DNA of 64,000 bases from Ehretia macrophylla (lineage: Eukaryota > Streptophyta > Magnoliopsida > Boraginales > Ehretiaceae). Positions 23,001-35,557 of the stretch are shown here, piece by piece. Each line of letters begins with the position of its first letter. Position 1 is the stretch's first letter. Below the pieces are notes generated by a model that saw nothing but the letters and a program-made list of their open reading frames with translations, searched no databases and was not told the DNA's origin. The stretch lies in assembly GCA_037974665.1 (NCBI GenBank), contig CM075766.1:45993569-46057568 (forward strand), in the 5' to 3' direction. Both the position numbers and the translations under genes were made by a program.

Positions 23001-26000
23001 TTAGTCCCTATTGTTTCTTAAAAAAATTCAATTCAATCCATGAATGTTTTCCCTATTTGGGGATTAAATGAAATTTTATGGGAAACAATAGGGACTAATT
23101 TGACTAGTTTTAAACAATAGGGACCATTTTGAATCACTTTGTAAACATTAGGGACCTCTATGAATCTTTTAAAACATTAAGGATCAACTTGAAAAAAATA
23201 GCAAACAATGGGGACTAAGTGTGAAATTTACCCTTTTTTTAATTTCTTTTTCCATTTTTAAGTTCAGGGATTTCTTAATTATACTCTATTACATTTTCTT
23301 TTTTGTTATGCACATAACACATTTCATTCCACTTCAAATACAATTACAAAAAGGGTGAAATCAGTTCGTACTAATACACCATTCTGTACACAAAATACTA
23401 TTTTCAAGACTGTTACTATATTTTCGTTGAATACAAATTTTCCCTCTAACATCCACAAACTCTATTACATTTTTAAGAACCAAAGCTTTTTTGCTTCAGC
23501 TGTAAATTGACATAGCAGTTCTCAACTTCCATGCTTAGCTATTAACAATTGTAGCATGTGTTTAGTTCTTTTCTTAGCCTACAAATGCCTATGGATATAT
23601 TGGAGTACAGAGTTGGGCTTTCATGTGATCTCCAGCGGGCTCTCATTTATAAATAAAACCCTGAGTGTTGATAGACTTTTCAAACAATCAAACAGAACCA
23701 GGTATCAAACACTGGGAATTGTCTCATCATAATTATTGGGCTACTTGCACCAGTTATTACCTTGAAGGTATACTGTGCTTAAGCCCCAGTAGGAGCAGTA
23801 TTTCTGGGTAGGGAGATTTACTATATGGCCTTCCTCTACTTTACCTGTCCTTATCTTTCTATTAAGTTATTCATGCTTCTTAACATTAGAGTGGTGTTAT
23901 GCATTTTCTTTGGAAGTTCTGGATGAGGACCTTGTACGTAGTTGTTTCATCAATTGAGAGTTTTAAATTCGCCTTGTCAAGATTCTGACATGAATTTCGC
24001 CAATATGGTTGTGTGTTTGAGCTATTCCCTGATATTCTTATTGGAAGATTGATATGCTGTGTATCTCCGTAACAGTCTTTGGCAAAGGATTAACTGAACT
24101 GGCAAAACTTGCTCGATTGTAGGTAAATTGCATTCTTCAGGATGTCCAGCTTACAGATAAACAACGTTTCAAGCAGTTTGTTTCTCAAAGCAGAGCTGGA
24201 ATGGAGGTATCTATTGAAATTTCAAGTGAACAAATCGTAAGAAGAATACTTTAGATTTCTCTAGTATATTAATTCATAATATCTTCAATTTTAGAACCGA
24301 TTAAGAGGCAGTGGTCATGGCATTGCAGCAGCCAGGATGGATGCCAAGCTTAATGTTGCAGGATGGCTCTCTGAACAGATGGGAGGTGTCAGGTTAGGCT
24401 ATTTCTTTTGTTGACATAGGTTGGTTTGCAAGATGGTAAAAATGACTTTACGTATACAGTCAACGTTTAGTACGCTGTTGCTGTTCAGCAGCCCAAGACA
24501 TTGGTCTGTAGTATGGAGATATGTCTGATTAATTAGCTCAAACTAAATTGTATCTTCCATTGTATTTTTATCAAATCGTTGAAGTTAACTCTTCCAACAT
24601 AATTGTAAAACATATCACGTTCTACATTAATATTTTGATGTTTTAACTTCCATATTGGGGGGTTGTCATATCGACACTTTTTGGGAGCTGTAAATTTCAT
24701 CACACTTCCTTCCATAATTTTCTCATCTTGCCTACTTACTAATAGTTGAGTTGCTAATTTGAAATGACCCTTTCTGTACCTCACCCTAGTAGGAAAAGAA
24801 CAGATAAAAAGATGAAAAAGCAAAAGAAGTTTTTAAGTTTTGGTTGGAAGTAACATAGTTTCTTTTTGGCGTTCTTGCAGTTACCTTGAATTTCTACGAG
24901 ATCTTGAGGAGAAAATAGACAAAGACTGGCCTCAAATTTCATCATCTTTGGAGGAGATCCGCAAAGCTCTAATTTCAAAAAATGACTGCCTAGTAAATCT
25001 GACTGCTGATGGGAAAAATCTTATGCATGCAGAGAAACATGTTAGCAGATTCCTTGATTTGCTCCCTAGCTGAACCAGCTGCTTGGGATACACTGCTTCC
25101 TAAGACAAATGAAGCTCTTGTGGTACCTACTTATGTTAGCTTGTTAATCTCCTGTTAAATTTGCTTCTGCATTTCAATTATTCATTCTCACTATGGAACT
25201 TTGCTAATATTTATTTGCTGTTATCTACCCAAGGAAATTAAGCAGCTAATGTTTATGAAGGTGGTTATAAGCTTCATGGCAGTGCATATGTTATTTCAAA
25301 ACATATAGGCAATACATGGTTGTGGGATCGGGTAAGAGTTAGTGGTGGAGCTTACGGAGGGTTTTGTGAGTTTGATACGCATTCTGGTACAGTTTTTCTC
25401 CATAATTTGTTGCTGCATACTGTTGGTTTCTTAGCTCAATCTTCCTTGACGTTGTAAGCTTCTGTTCAGGAGTGTTCTCATTTCTCTCGTATCGGGACCC
25501 CAATTTGTTGAAGACACTTGATATATATGATGGAACACGTGACTTCCTTAGAGAACTTGAAATGGATGATGATACTCTTACAAAGGCAATAATTGGGACG
25601 ATTGGAGATTTGGATGGCTACCAACTACCTGATGCAAAAGGTTATAGTAGGTAAGTTAAAATGCATGCCTATGTTGTGGAGTCATTCTTCATTGCTGTGA
25701 GAGCTCATCCATGAATAATTGTAGATTGGTTCACATTGTAGTCAAGTGAGTTAGTTAATTGTTGCTGAGAGGAACAAGTGGAAGAATAAGGTGGATTCAT
25801 TCTGTTGGGAGGGGGTGGAAGATTATTTTATCCAATGATGCGCGGAAATACAATTACGCAAACAGTTCTATATTTCCCACTCCCGTTCTAGCCTTCTAGG
25901 AGCTCCTTTTTGTTCCTAGAGTTACGTAGATGCCTTAACGAAGAGCAGAAGTGCGTTAGGTTTTGTGTGCCAAATTTTTCAGCGTGGTATATTGTAACTC

Positions 26001-26872
26001 TTGCTTCTCGGATTAGCTTTGTATAGAGGAGCTCTTGGTAAACTGCTTCAGTATTAGGAGTATACTGCAAGGATGAACCTTGCCAAGCCTGGGAGTGAGG
26101 TTTTCGGTTTCTCTACATTGCTAGTCTTTGCCTCTGAATCATCTAAATAGTTTGACCAATAGTTCATACAACTTGGCGATTCATTTAATAGTATTCTTTT
26201 ATACTTAATGTTCAGTTTTAGTCCTTGACATTTGTTCTACTTGCCCTTTTAACAGTGCTAATTCTAGCATGATATACTTGATACGCCTCAATTAATGATC
26301 TCTATTGTTAATTTCAGTTTGGTGCGATACTTACTTGGAGTAACTGATGAGGAAAGGGAAAGGAGACGTGAAGAGATACTATCAACGAGGTAAAATATTG
26401 ATCTCTTATTGATGTGAAATCTAACAAAGTCCTAAATTATCTGTGCCTTGACCTTCATTTCACTCGTGTCATCTCATCTATCTTGCATGTAGCTTAATAT
26501 TTGACTATCTTAAATTGCTTGAGACTTCGTCATATAGGCTATTATTACGATAAAACTGCTAGAAGAATCAAAATTTGGCCCTTATTTTGGACGCTTGCAT
26601 CTGCTGGGTTCTATTGTCTTTGCACATATGTAAGATGTATGGTGTTCTTTTCTGCAATAATGCAATCTGTTTGAGTCGGTTTATTTAGTTGATCCAATCT
26701 GTGATCTAACTTTTATGTTTTACACTGAAGATTGAAAGACTTCAAGGAATTTGCGGATGTAGTCAAGGCGGTTAAAGACGGAGGAGTTGTGGTTGCTGTG
26801 GCATCTCCAGATGATGCTGTTGCTGCCAACAAGGAGCGCTCCAACTTTTTTGAAGTCAAAAAAGCACTGTAA
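20048..26872 (+). pseudogene. PREP: Presequence protease (PreP, M16C) 3' half, copy 1, decayed
   Basis: Homology to plant PreP, the mitochondrial/plastid zinc protease that degrades cleaved targeting peptides, starts abruptly at GFLDHLLLGTPASPLRK. It runs to the usual C terminus FFEVKKAL over 12 exons: 20048-20374, 20481-20645, 20729-20947, 21030-21157, 22529-22718, 24123-24206, 24295-24392, 24881-25134, 25234-25386, 25470-25650, 26318-26389 and 26731-26872. The first ~400 residues, with transit peptide and the inverted zinc motif HxxEH, are missing, and no ATG opens the first exon. Lesions: TAG at 22530-22532 where unit 2 has CAG (family phrase FCQSLLE); a frameshift giving TGA at 25071-25073; a damaged start of the exon at 25234. 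It cannot encode an active protease. Confidence 0.92.
22834..23233. mobile_element. Inverted-repeat MITE in a PreP intron, unit 1
   Basis: Exactly 400 bases from GGGTAAATTTCACACTTAG to its reverse complement CTAAGTGTGAAATTTACCC. The arms continue inward as AGGTCCCTAATG/CATTAGGGACCT and TAGTCCCTATTGTTT/AAACAATAGGGACTA. T-runs on both sides could be a target duplication but are ambiguous. The same 400-bp element sits at the same intron site in unit 2, so it predates that duplication. Confidence 0.85.
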
Positions 26873-27964
26873 GACCTCATATCTTTCTGTTAGTACTTCA
26901 TGCTAGGCTCTATATTGTAATGCTCAAAGAGTTATGTTTTTATAGTTTTTCTCTTTCCTCATCCCCAAGCAACACGAAACAGAGGCAGGACATATGCTAA
27001 AGCATCGGCATTCAACCTCGGATCTCTCAAGAGTTATGAGAAACAATTCTCCGAGTTAGATTTCTCTGAGCACCACTACCTGTCTAGTATGTCGGCTCCA
27101 CGAAACCACACCAAATTAAGCCTTATCTTATTAGGTTGCATTAATTATGTGGATCTGACAACACTCTTTACTCTTGTTGAGGCTATAGGCTTAGGGTAGT
27201 TTGGAATATGATTCAGATGTTAGTCTTTTCTGGTAAATTTTTAACTTGTGAGAATAGGGAAGCAAAGCATATTTCAGTGCTGTTGCTATATTATTTAAAT
27301 GTATCTTATTTGATTTTTATAGAAATAAAAAAATTTGATTTAAGGGAGGTTTAAGTTATTTTAAATCACTTAGTATGTTACACACAAGACTTGATCTCAC
27401 GATCTCTCGTATTTATGGATATAAAAATTTAATTGGCTCTTGGTGCATTTGTAAATTTAGTGCGTCGCATACATGGAGTCCTTTTGATTTATTTTCCTCC
27501 TAATTCCGACAATCTGCGCAGCAGAACACAATAAATGGAAATTTCTTGTACGGCAATCTGCTGCCATGTCATATGTATATAATTTAGTGTCATCTGCGAC
27601 TTCAATGCAGAGATTATTTCCATGTATCCCACGGATATATGGGGGATATTTTTTTATTGGTGAGTTATTTCTTTGGGGACTATAATTACTGGGGTTATAG
27701 CACTGGCGTTAAAAATTTTATTTAATTTTTTAAAGTATAAATATTTATGTATTTGATTTTAAACTTGTACATATCTCGTCAATTATTCAATCATATCATT
27801 TAGTATGATTTTCATATCAGTTATGATTCTTTGTAATATCCTACCATATTTAGTATGATTCTCATATTCTTTGTATCTCTTTGCATGTACTATAAAAGTA
27901 GGCTTACATATTGTACAACGTACATCACTTTAATAAACATTTTTTAACAACGCCGATAAGAGAA
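26873..27964. other. PreP 3' flank and junction to KRP piece B
   Basis: About 900 bases of PreP downstream DNA, then about 170 bases with promoter-like or LTR-like features, then direct entry into KRP exon 3 near 27948 (AACAACGCCGATAAG). This is the duplication junction. The same junction is at about 45051. Confidence 0.6.
27891..27897 (+). promoter_or_regulatory. TATA-like box upstream of KRP piece B
   Basis: TATAAAA lies 74 bases before the ATG at 27965, a plausible distance for a core promoter with a leader of about 40 bases. AATAAA follows at 27932-27937, and the segment ends TTTAACA before the KRP sequence. This order (TATA, AATAAA, end in CA) is what an LTR 3' end looks like, so the promoter may come from a retroelement. 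The unit 2 counterpart is at 44994-45000. Confidence 0.45.
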
Positions 27965-28383
27965 ATGGAATCGTCAACGGCCACAGACAAGAAGACCTCG
28001 ATGGCGGCGAAACCTTCAGCGGCGAAAAAGCCATCAGCTGAGGAGATCGAAGAGTTTTTCTCAGAAGCTGAAAAGCTCCAGCAAAAGCAGCTAAAGCAAT
28101 TCGCAGAAAAGTAAGCAGAGACTATCACGTGTTCAAATTGCTTCCTATTCACTATCTAGTAGTAGTGGTGCGCACGATAACAATCATTGCACCACAAGCT
28201 CATTTTAGAGCATAAAAATTTCGAAAATTTTTCTTTTTTTTCTTTTTTCTTTTCGGGATAAATAAACAAGTAAAATAATCTGATGATTTGTTGTTTGGTG
28301 GTTGTACGTACAGGTACAACTATGATTTCGAGAAGGACGAGCCATTGGAAGGCCGGTACGAGTGGGTTAAGTTGAAGCCTTGA
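27965..28383 (+). CDS. KRP copy B: CDK-inhibitory domain only (71 aa)
   Basis: Two exons, 27965-28110 and 28314-28383, give 71 codons plus stop. The frame opens at MESSTATDKKTS, an internal Met of full-length copy A, and keeps the whole C-terminal kinase/cyclin-binding domain (EEIEEFF, FAEKYNYD, PLEGRYEW). Exons 1-2 and the start of exon 3 are absent, so the N-terminal regulatory half and the KRRK nuclear signal are lost. Compared with copy A it carries a 9-bp in-frame insertion (QLKQ for R around 28085-28096) and lacks the VNSRR segment, with no frameshift. The intron is retained, so it is not a processed copy. It could be a transcribed microprotein or a fragment not yet decayed. Expression is unproven. 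Confidence 0.6.
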
Positions 28384-29442
28384 CGGGAAGCCTCGTTTAT
28401 AAATTATCGGATTTAATAATCCATCTATTAATGCTTTATTTTTTGTTGCATGTTGCGTTTTGCATATGAACTAAGGGAAAAAAAAAAAAAAGAAGGCTAA
28501 AGTTACACGCAGAAAGGCTTCTTTTCTAAAGTTACACGCAGAAGCCTCGGGCACATCTTGTACAAATTTTGGCCTTTATTCACAAAATGAACTAAATCAT
28601 AATGATAAGATCACTTTCCTTTTCTCTTTTCTCGGTCCAAGGTACACCTCATCATTTTTGTACACTTTTTTTTTTTTTTTTTGGCGTTTGTATTCAAGAG
28701 TTGCGAGTTTATTAAGAAACTAAATGTGATAATCTTGCCACAGCACTAGAGAAATGTCTACGCTAATTAATTAAGACTTTAATGATATGACGTGATGGAA
28801 AATTAGTCAATAATGAATACTCCTTATAATATGATATATATTTTTTTGCATTAACACATATTTGACATGTTCACAATGTTTAAATGGAGTATTAATATGT
28901 AGTGACTTGACATAATTAAAAGTTTTAAATATAAATTTATGATTTTTTAGCACAAAAATTATTTGACTCTTTACAAGGATAAAATATGTATTGAGTTGTA
29001 TTATTGTATTATAAAATGTATTTAAAATATATTTTTATATTTAAAATGAGTTACTCGTTATAAAATAAAATTAAGAAAAATAAAAAGATATTTTGAGTAC
29101 TTGTAAAACAATGTGACCAGTATTTAAATCTCTGCAATAATAAGAACTAATTCGACCCAACAATAAGAACGACAACCGTTGAAATTCACGGTGTGATGAG
29201 ATGGCGCAGGATAAGGAATAAACTCTAAAATGCGCGTGAAGCGTACGCATCTGAGCTGGCAAATATGCGATCCCACTCGACGATCCCCCAACGAGAGACA
29301 GCTCGTTGCACACACCCTTGGTACCTCAACCTATACTCACCTCTCACACCCTTTACTCTCTTCTTCTTCAAAATTGAATTTTAATTTTCCCCAATTTCAG
29401 CTCTTAATTTAAGCTAGGGTTAGGGTTTTTGAACCAATTGAT
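28384..29442. other. KRP-B to DUF829 copy 2 spacer
   Basis: KRP 3' flank (to about 28540), then the unit 2 start at 28650 and the upstream region of DUF829 copy 2, including the telo-box at 29420-29428. The minus-strand frames at 29071-29315 correspond to similar frames before copy 1 and look like shadows of conserved promoter DNA. Confidence 0.5.
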
Positions 29443-29697
29443 ATGTTCAGAAGTAGTTGTAGTAGTAGTAGTGGTATCGTAGCAGCAGCTGGTGGGGGTG
29501 GAAGACATTACTGGGCACGAAACGATGAAATCACCAAAGCAGAAGTGAAGGGCATAGTTGTAATATTCGCTTGGGTCTCAATTACAGAAAGCCAGTTGAC
29601 CAATTACGTTAATCTCTATGCCTCTCTCGGTTGGGACTCTCTTGTCTGTTTCGCCCATTTTCTCAATCCGTAAGCTCACTACACTCCATTATATAAT

Positions 29698-29739
<42 letters not shown>

Positions 29740-32525
29740 AGAGTAATATACACATTATACATGTGACATGTTTTATAAATTGGGTAGTAGTGCTCTAAAA
29801 TTGGAATATTTGTGTTATTGGATGTCGAAAGGTTGATTTTGCGTATTTGTCTATGTGTGTTGAGCTTCTTGTGTATGTTAGATATGCATTGGTGTTGCTG
29901 ATTATATTAGAATGAGGGCATTGAATCAGCTTGTAAATTTGAAGGCTCGACACGAGCTGACAGAGTAATTGGTGCTATACATGGTTTGAGGAGTCACTGG
30001 TATGATACTTCTGCTAGTTAGGGTATAGAGGTTGTCTTAGATGATATAAATATGTAGAGGATTAAGATTGGGATAGATAGATATTTTATATAGGAGATTG
30101 AAATTAAAACAATGAATTGAATTGCCATTTTATCAGCAAATATAAATGAATATGGGACTGGTTTGCCTATAGCGCAGCGAATTGGAAGTTCAAAAGAGTA
30201 ACTGTTAGCAGCTAAGATGGGATAATGCAATGCAAAATTTTTCATCGTATATGGGTTATATAGTTTTAATTTTTCCATGTGTTTCTGTAAGATAGTGAAT
30301 TAATCTGGGAATAGTTGCCATTTTCTTATGGATAGCTAAACCAATAAAAAAGATCACTAGCACAAGCAAATATATGCTATAATACATTTAATTTGTATTT
30401 TTCAGCTGTAACTTTTGATGATCTTTGACTGATTGAGTTTGCATATCTCTTGTTGCTGCATGTGGAAAAGGATCAGTCAAGAAAGTGTTTTGTTGGTTCC
30501 TTTTTCTTTACAAGTTTTAAACTCGCATGAATCGTTCGTGCAGATTCGTACCTGAGAAGGCCACAACATTGGCATTTTCTCTTTTAAATGAACTAGCTGA
30601 GGTTAGATATCTACTGAGTTTCAAATGATGTTCATCTTCAGCTTGTATGTTTTGGCACCTCTCAATTCAATCCACTGCCTTGCTTTTGGTATCGAGGAGC
30701 TTAGGCGCAGGCCATGTCCTTTAGTCCTAGCGTCTTTCTCTGGTGGTTCAAAAGCCTGCTTGTACAAGTTCTTTCAGGTTAGTGAACACGAGCATTTGAA
30801 GGAATTTTCTATTGTGCAATAGTTTACATCACTGTATCAGTACTGTCTTTCTTCCTGAATGTAGTCGTATAAAGATCCCAAGCATACTGAGCACACTTTT
30901 ACCTCTATGGCCCTGTTGCTGATGATTTAACATCTGATGCAGATTATTGGAGGATGTGAAGGACAACTCAATCTGGTATGCGTTGACATCTAACTGATGC
31001 TTTTTGTATTGAAATTGGTACCCGTCCTTGAAATGACATTAATTTTTGTTTACTACAGGAGAAGTTTAAAGTGCTTTCTATTATTTACATGTACTTTCTT
31101 TTCTTTTGAAGGAGGATAGTCAGCTGGTTGCAAGTTGCATTTCAGGTCATATTTATGATTCCTCCCCTGTTGATTTTGCGAGTGATTTGGGTGCACGATT
31201 TGTTCTGCACCCTACCATTCTCAAGATGCCTGGTTCAGGAAAGCTAGTATCATTGGTTGCCAGAGGTGTCTCGTCTGGTCTGGATGCTTTATTCCTGACT
31301 AAGTTTGGACCCCAACGTACAGAGTATCGGCAAACTCTTTATTCCTCTGTCGTAAGTTTTAATTGGCCAAGTGACATTCACAATTGAACTTGTTATTTTC
31401 TTTTATTGATTAAAGGCTTCTCTTTTTTGTAGAGTTTAGGGGCCCCATTTCTCATTTTATGCTCAGAGAGCGACAATCTTGCTCCATATCCAGTCATATG
31501 CAATTTTGCTCAACGTTTGCAACATCTCGGGGGAAATGTAAAACTTGTGAAATGGATCAACTCTCCTCATGTGGGTTAGTATTAGTTTATTTCTTGTTTG
31601 TCTATACTGCCACACTGTACCATCTCATTTAGTTTTTGGGGAACATATTCTGTTTTGTTGTCATTGTATGCTGCATTTCTGTTTGAGCAGCCTGCCTCTA
31701 AAATTGTCAAATATCGAACTAGAATGTGCTGCAACCTCCTTTGCCTCGGTGTATCTTTTGTCTTACTGCTATTGGCATCTCTTAGTCACCTGTACCATTT
31801 GGTAACTCAGTTCTATATTTTTGAAAAAGTTGAAGTTGATATACTCTTGCGTGGTTTTCTTTGTAACTCCGGAAATGCATTTGGTACTGGAAAATGTCAT
31901 CTTTGGCCTCGACTTAGAAAATAAATTTTTTATTTGAAAATGAAGGAAATCGGTAGGCACTGAAAGGAGTGATTATTAGCTTAGCTCCATTGTTGTTAGG
32001 TTATTCATATTATTATATGGTTGCTACATTGTTGCAGATCACTTGAGAAGTTATCCATACGAGTACAGAGCTGCTGTAACCGAGCTGTTCGAGCAATCGG
32101 TTTTAGTTTTTACCCATAAAATTCAGATACTCAGGGAGACAACTGGCATGGATTACAAGCATGATGAAATATCTAACTTGATTTGTGACCTTCAGAATGC
32201 AGCAGTTGACTCAACTGAGAGCCTCGGAAGAGTAGCACTTGGACCAAATGACCATTTCTTCATGCCAAGTTCAGTGGATGACCAAAATGACAAGGATTCA
32301 GGGATCTTACAAGAGGAGCGGAAAGAGAGATCACCTCATCGGCCAAACCCTAGTATGAGTGCACATAGTGTCCTTGGCCAAATCCTGTTCGATGCATGTG
32401 TTCCAAAGAACATTGAAGGTTGGGATATTAGATTTTCTGGTTCCTTGAATGGGCAGCCATTTGCTTCTGCTCGCAAGTATTCTGGCTTGAATGCTATCAA
32501 ACGCATTGGGCGCTCAAGATTATGA
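29443..32525 (+). CDS. DUF829/TMEM53-like alpha/beta-hydrolase, copy 2
   Basis: Seven exons: 29443-29669, 30544-30601, 30697-30777, 30943-30975, 31112-31351, 31433-31574 and 32038-32525, giving 422 codons plus stop. It is one Ser shorter than copy 1 in the N-terminal serine run. The hydrolase signatures (SFSGGS, SESDNLAPY, SPHVDH) are all kept. Substitutions visible against copy 1 include His for Asp in FAHFLNP, Val for Ala in ARFVLHP, and Arg for Trp in TEYRQT. The acceptor before exon 3 reads TCGAG where copies 1 and 3 have TCCAG; it still ends in AG but may splice less efficiently. The frame is open throughout, so the copy is probably functional. Confidence 0.88.
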
Positions 32526-34529
32526 GGCATTTTGGCATAAATATGAGGAGCTTAACTATGTTTCCTGACAATGGCTCGCCCCGAGATGCCTGGGAAGAGT
32601 TCAGAAGATGGCATGAGGTGATTTTGATAGTAAAACTGACAAAAATGTCTGCAATGGCTTGAGCTTCTGACTTAAAAGTGTGCAGGTAGCACAAAAGAAC
32701 GTGTACAGGTAATGCCCTTGGATCAGTTTGTTTTATTGACTATCAAATCTGTATTTAGAGGCTTTTCAAGCTATTATAACTTTACATGTATAGAGACAAG
32801 GTATAAGCAAGGAGTAACCTCATTTTGTATATTTGTGCAGCTAAATCTTGTGGTCTCTATTCACGCTCTTTCTTTCAGGAAGGGAGGATTAGGCAAATCC
32901 TACTCATTGCAGCTCTTTTCAGTATTGAGCGATCAATTTGGCAAAACAACTCAACAGAAGATAAAAGAAGTATCGTTAATCTATAAATTATAGTATATCC
33001 TCATCTTTGACTTTCTGTTCTTTTTATGAACGTTTCTTTGAGCAATAATTTGTAGCCATTTTTTCATTTTGGGAAGAGATTTTCATATGATGCTAGCAGG
33101 CTATTTAGAAAATGGTACCATGTCGTAGGCTATTGCGATTAATTCGAATCTTATGGGAGTGGGAGACAAAAAGAAAAAAATACAAAAAAATAAATAAATA
33201 CCACACTAGGAAAATGAATAAAAAGAATCATTTGGACGATTTTTTTTATAAAAAAAATAAAAGATTGAGATTAATTCAATTTTGAGGGACTTGATTATGA
33301 AAAGCGAATCATCCACCAATTTAAATGAAATGTTTTTATTTAAATAATTCTCGTTTTAGATATGAGATGTCTCGAGTTCAAATTTGTGTATAACATATTA
33401 CGTGATGCATAATGTTTTAGACTTTTTTTAAATCATATATATATATTCATCCCACGATTTAGTTATTAACTTTGAAAGTTACTCTGATCATATCTTTTAT
33501 TTTTTCTTAATTTTGTTGAGGAATTTATAAAATCTAGAAATTAAAGGATAATGAAGCTAGTACATATTTTTAAGATAATAAAAATTATAAATAAACAAAT
33601 AATACAATAATTTTTTTTTTTTTTTGGCAAAAGGCGCTTTAGAATTATTTTCTTCTATTTCTAAATGAACTATAGCTTAACAGATTTCTTTCTTTTTTCC
33701 TTTCTTCTTCTTCTTTTTATGTATTTTTATTATTATTTGGAATTAGGAGCAGATGGTGGATGTCAAAGAGTCCCCATTACATTAACACGACAGCATCGTG
33801 TAGCAATCACACTAAAAATCTTTTTGTCTTTTTTTTTTTCTCTTTTTAAAAACAAAATACATTATCATATTACAATATGTTCCTCATTTTTAAAGCCTGT
33901 TTCTTTATAACTCGACTGAAATTTTATAAACATTGAATGGACTTGTATAACATTTATACGATCCACATTATTGAATGAAAAGCCTATGTAAACCATATTG
34001 AAAGTCAATTAAAAAATATATCTACACATGATATGTTATAAATCTTTACCAATTGTGCTTATCTCAATGTTCTTTATTTTTCGTTTTTCCCTTTTCCCTT
34101 TTTATTTGATTAAATAGTAACAAAAAGGTTGTCATCTCGCAAAGATATATCTTTGTCTAATAATCAAATAGTTTAATAAAAACATAAAAATAGTGATCCA
34201 CCTCTTACACGAAATTGGACCATCCGGTCTTATCCTTACGGACGAAAGACTTGTTACCAAATGAAGCAATTTTGACCAACTGGCCAATTTGTAGCAGCGC
34301 CCCCATGCAGTTTTTTTCCTTAGCTTTCCCTCTCTGGCCACCCACCCCCTTCCTATCTACGGTTACAAGACACGAACAAGTACCAGAGATCTTTTCGCGG
34401 CAAAGTCTCTTGATCAGATTAAATCTTCATGAAACCTCGTATAATCAATAACCCATCAACACATCCACAAAAACCACCCTTCTCCATCTGCATGGAACAA
34501 AAACATAACTATCTTGCCGATCATCAAGC
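32526..34529. other. 3' flank of DUF829 copy 2 and spacer
   Basis: Matches the unit 1 spacer at 15467-17466 nearly base for base. Open frames here (for example 33665-33910) are not conserved in length in the other copies. No gene is supported apart from the possible first X exon near 34430. Confidence 0.5.
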
Positions 34530-35557
34530 CTCTCTCTCAGGGCCGATTCAAATAATTTGGGGATGTTGGGCGATCATCTAAATAGAGGCCTAATAATTAA
34601 ATTTTTTCTCAATAAAAAAAACTCTAAATTTCATACTAAAATAATCACTACAAATAAAAGGACATTTCTCTAATGTTCTTTCTCTTTATTAAGTCTTTCT
34701 TCAGTATATTTATTGGGCCTTAATAATTAAGCTTTATTAAATCTATTGCATATAAGAACAATTAATAAAAAAAATGAATATAAGTAAAAAAATTAATTAT
34801 TTCAAGTTAAGATATATAGAAGTATGTAAACAATATCAAAATTTATCACATAAAAAAAAATAAAAATAAAAAGAGTTGAATATATACCTCTATGTTTTTT
34901 TTCTTGTGACAGCCCTACTTTCTTATATTATATGTAAAATTAATATCTTAATAAACAAAAATCGTTTAAATACTGACTTTCAATAGTTGGGCCTTCAATA
35001 ATTTAAAAATTAATTAAATACTAATCATTTGGTATTCTTTTATTAAATTAATATATATATTTTTTTAACTTGGGACCCCCAATCTAAGGGGGCCTTGGGG
35101 CAGCTTGGGCCGGGTCTGCTCTCTCTATAAGCCGAAACCTAATCTTGTTTGGTCTTTTCTTTTCCTTTTTCAGCAAATTATCTTTTACTTGTTTATATCT
35201 TTCTATGTTAATTTTTCTTTTTTCTTTTTTTATTCAAAGGATGATTTAAATCATTTTACATCACTTTCAATTTACGTGTGTCGCATTTGTATGTAAATCT
35301 TTTATTCATATATGTTAAGAAAAAAATTATTTTTTTTGGCAGAATAAGAGGAGAAAACGATTTGAGTCGATGAAAAAGCTGTTGGACACCAATAACACGC
35401 CATGGAGTCGTCAATTTATGCCTGACCAAGTATGTTTTTTTCTTTTTTTCTTTTTGGCTTTTCTTCTTAAGCATTTTATTCTATTATTATAAATCTGACG
35501 TTTATGTTAGATTGGAAAGGGGGATTTGCACAGAAGAAGACGATGATGATGACGAAA
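34413..35557 (+). pseudogene. X exon set, unit 2, first exon split by hAT insertion
   Basis: The same arrangement as unit 1: ATG near 34430, hAT interruption at 34538, second exon about 35343-35429 (NKRRKRFESMKK to RQFMPDQ) and third exon from 35511. Product unknown. Two of the three tandem copies of this structure are therefore broken at the same base by the same insertion. Confidence 0.3.
34538..35118. mobile_element. hAT-like nonautonomous element, unit 2
   Basis: A 581-bp copy of the unit 1 insertion at the same site, flanked by CTCTCTCT (34530-34537 and 35119-35126). It starts CAGGGCCGATTCAA and ends TTGGGCCGGGTCTG. The identical site shows that it was copied by the segmental duplication and did not transpose independently. 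Confidence 0.85.

Larger units (their letters stand above)
11604..28649. repeat. Tandem segmental duplication, unit 1
   Basis: Unit 1 runs from the phrase CATCATTTTTGTACAC (11604) to the same phrase at 28650, a period of 17,046 bases. It carries DUF829 copy 1, the X exons with a hAT insertion, a truncated PreP pseudogene and a 3' KRP piece. Similarity to unit 2 is very high by eye along introns and intergenic DNA as well as exons, so the duplication is genomic and recent. Confidence 0.93.
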
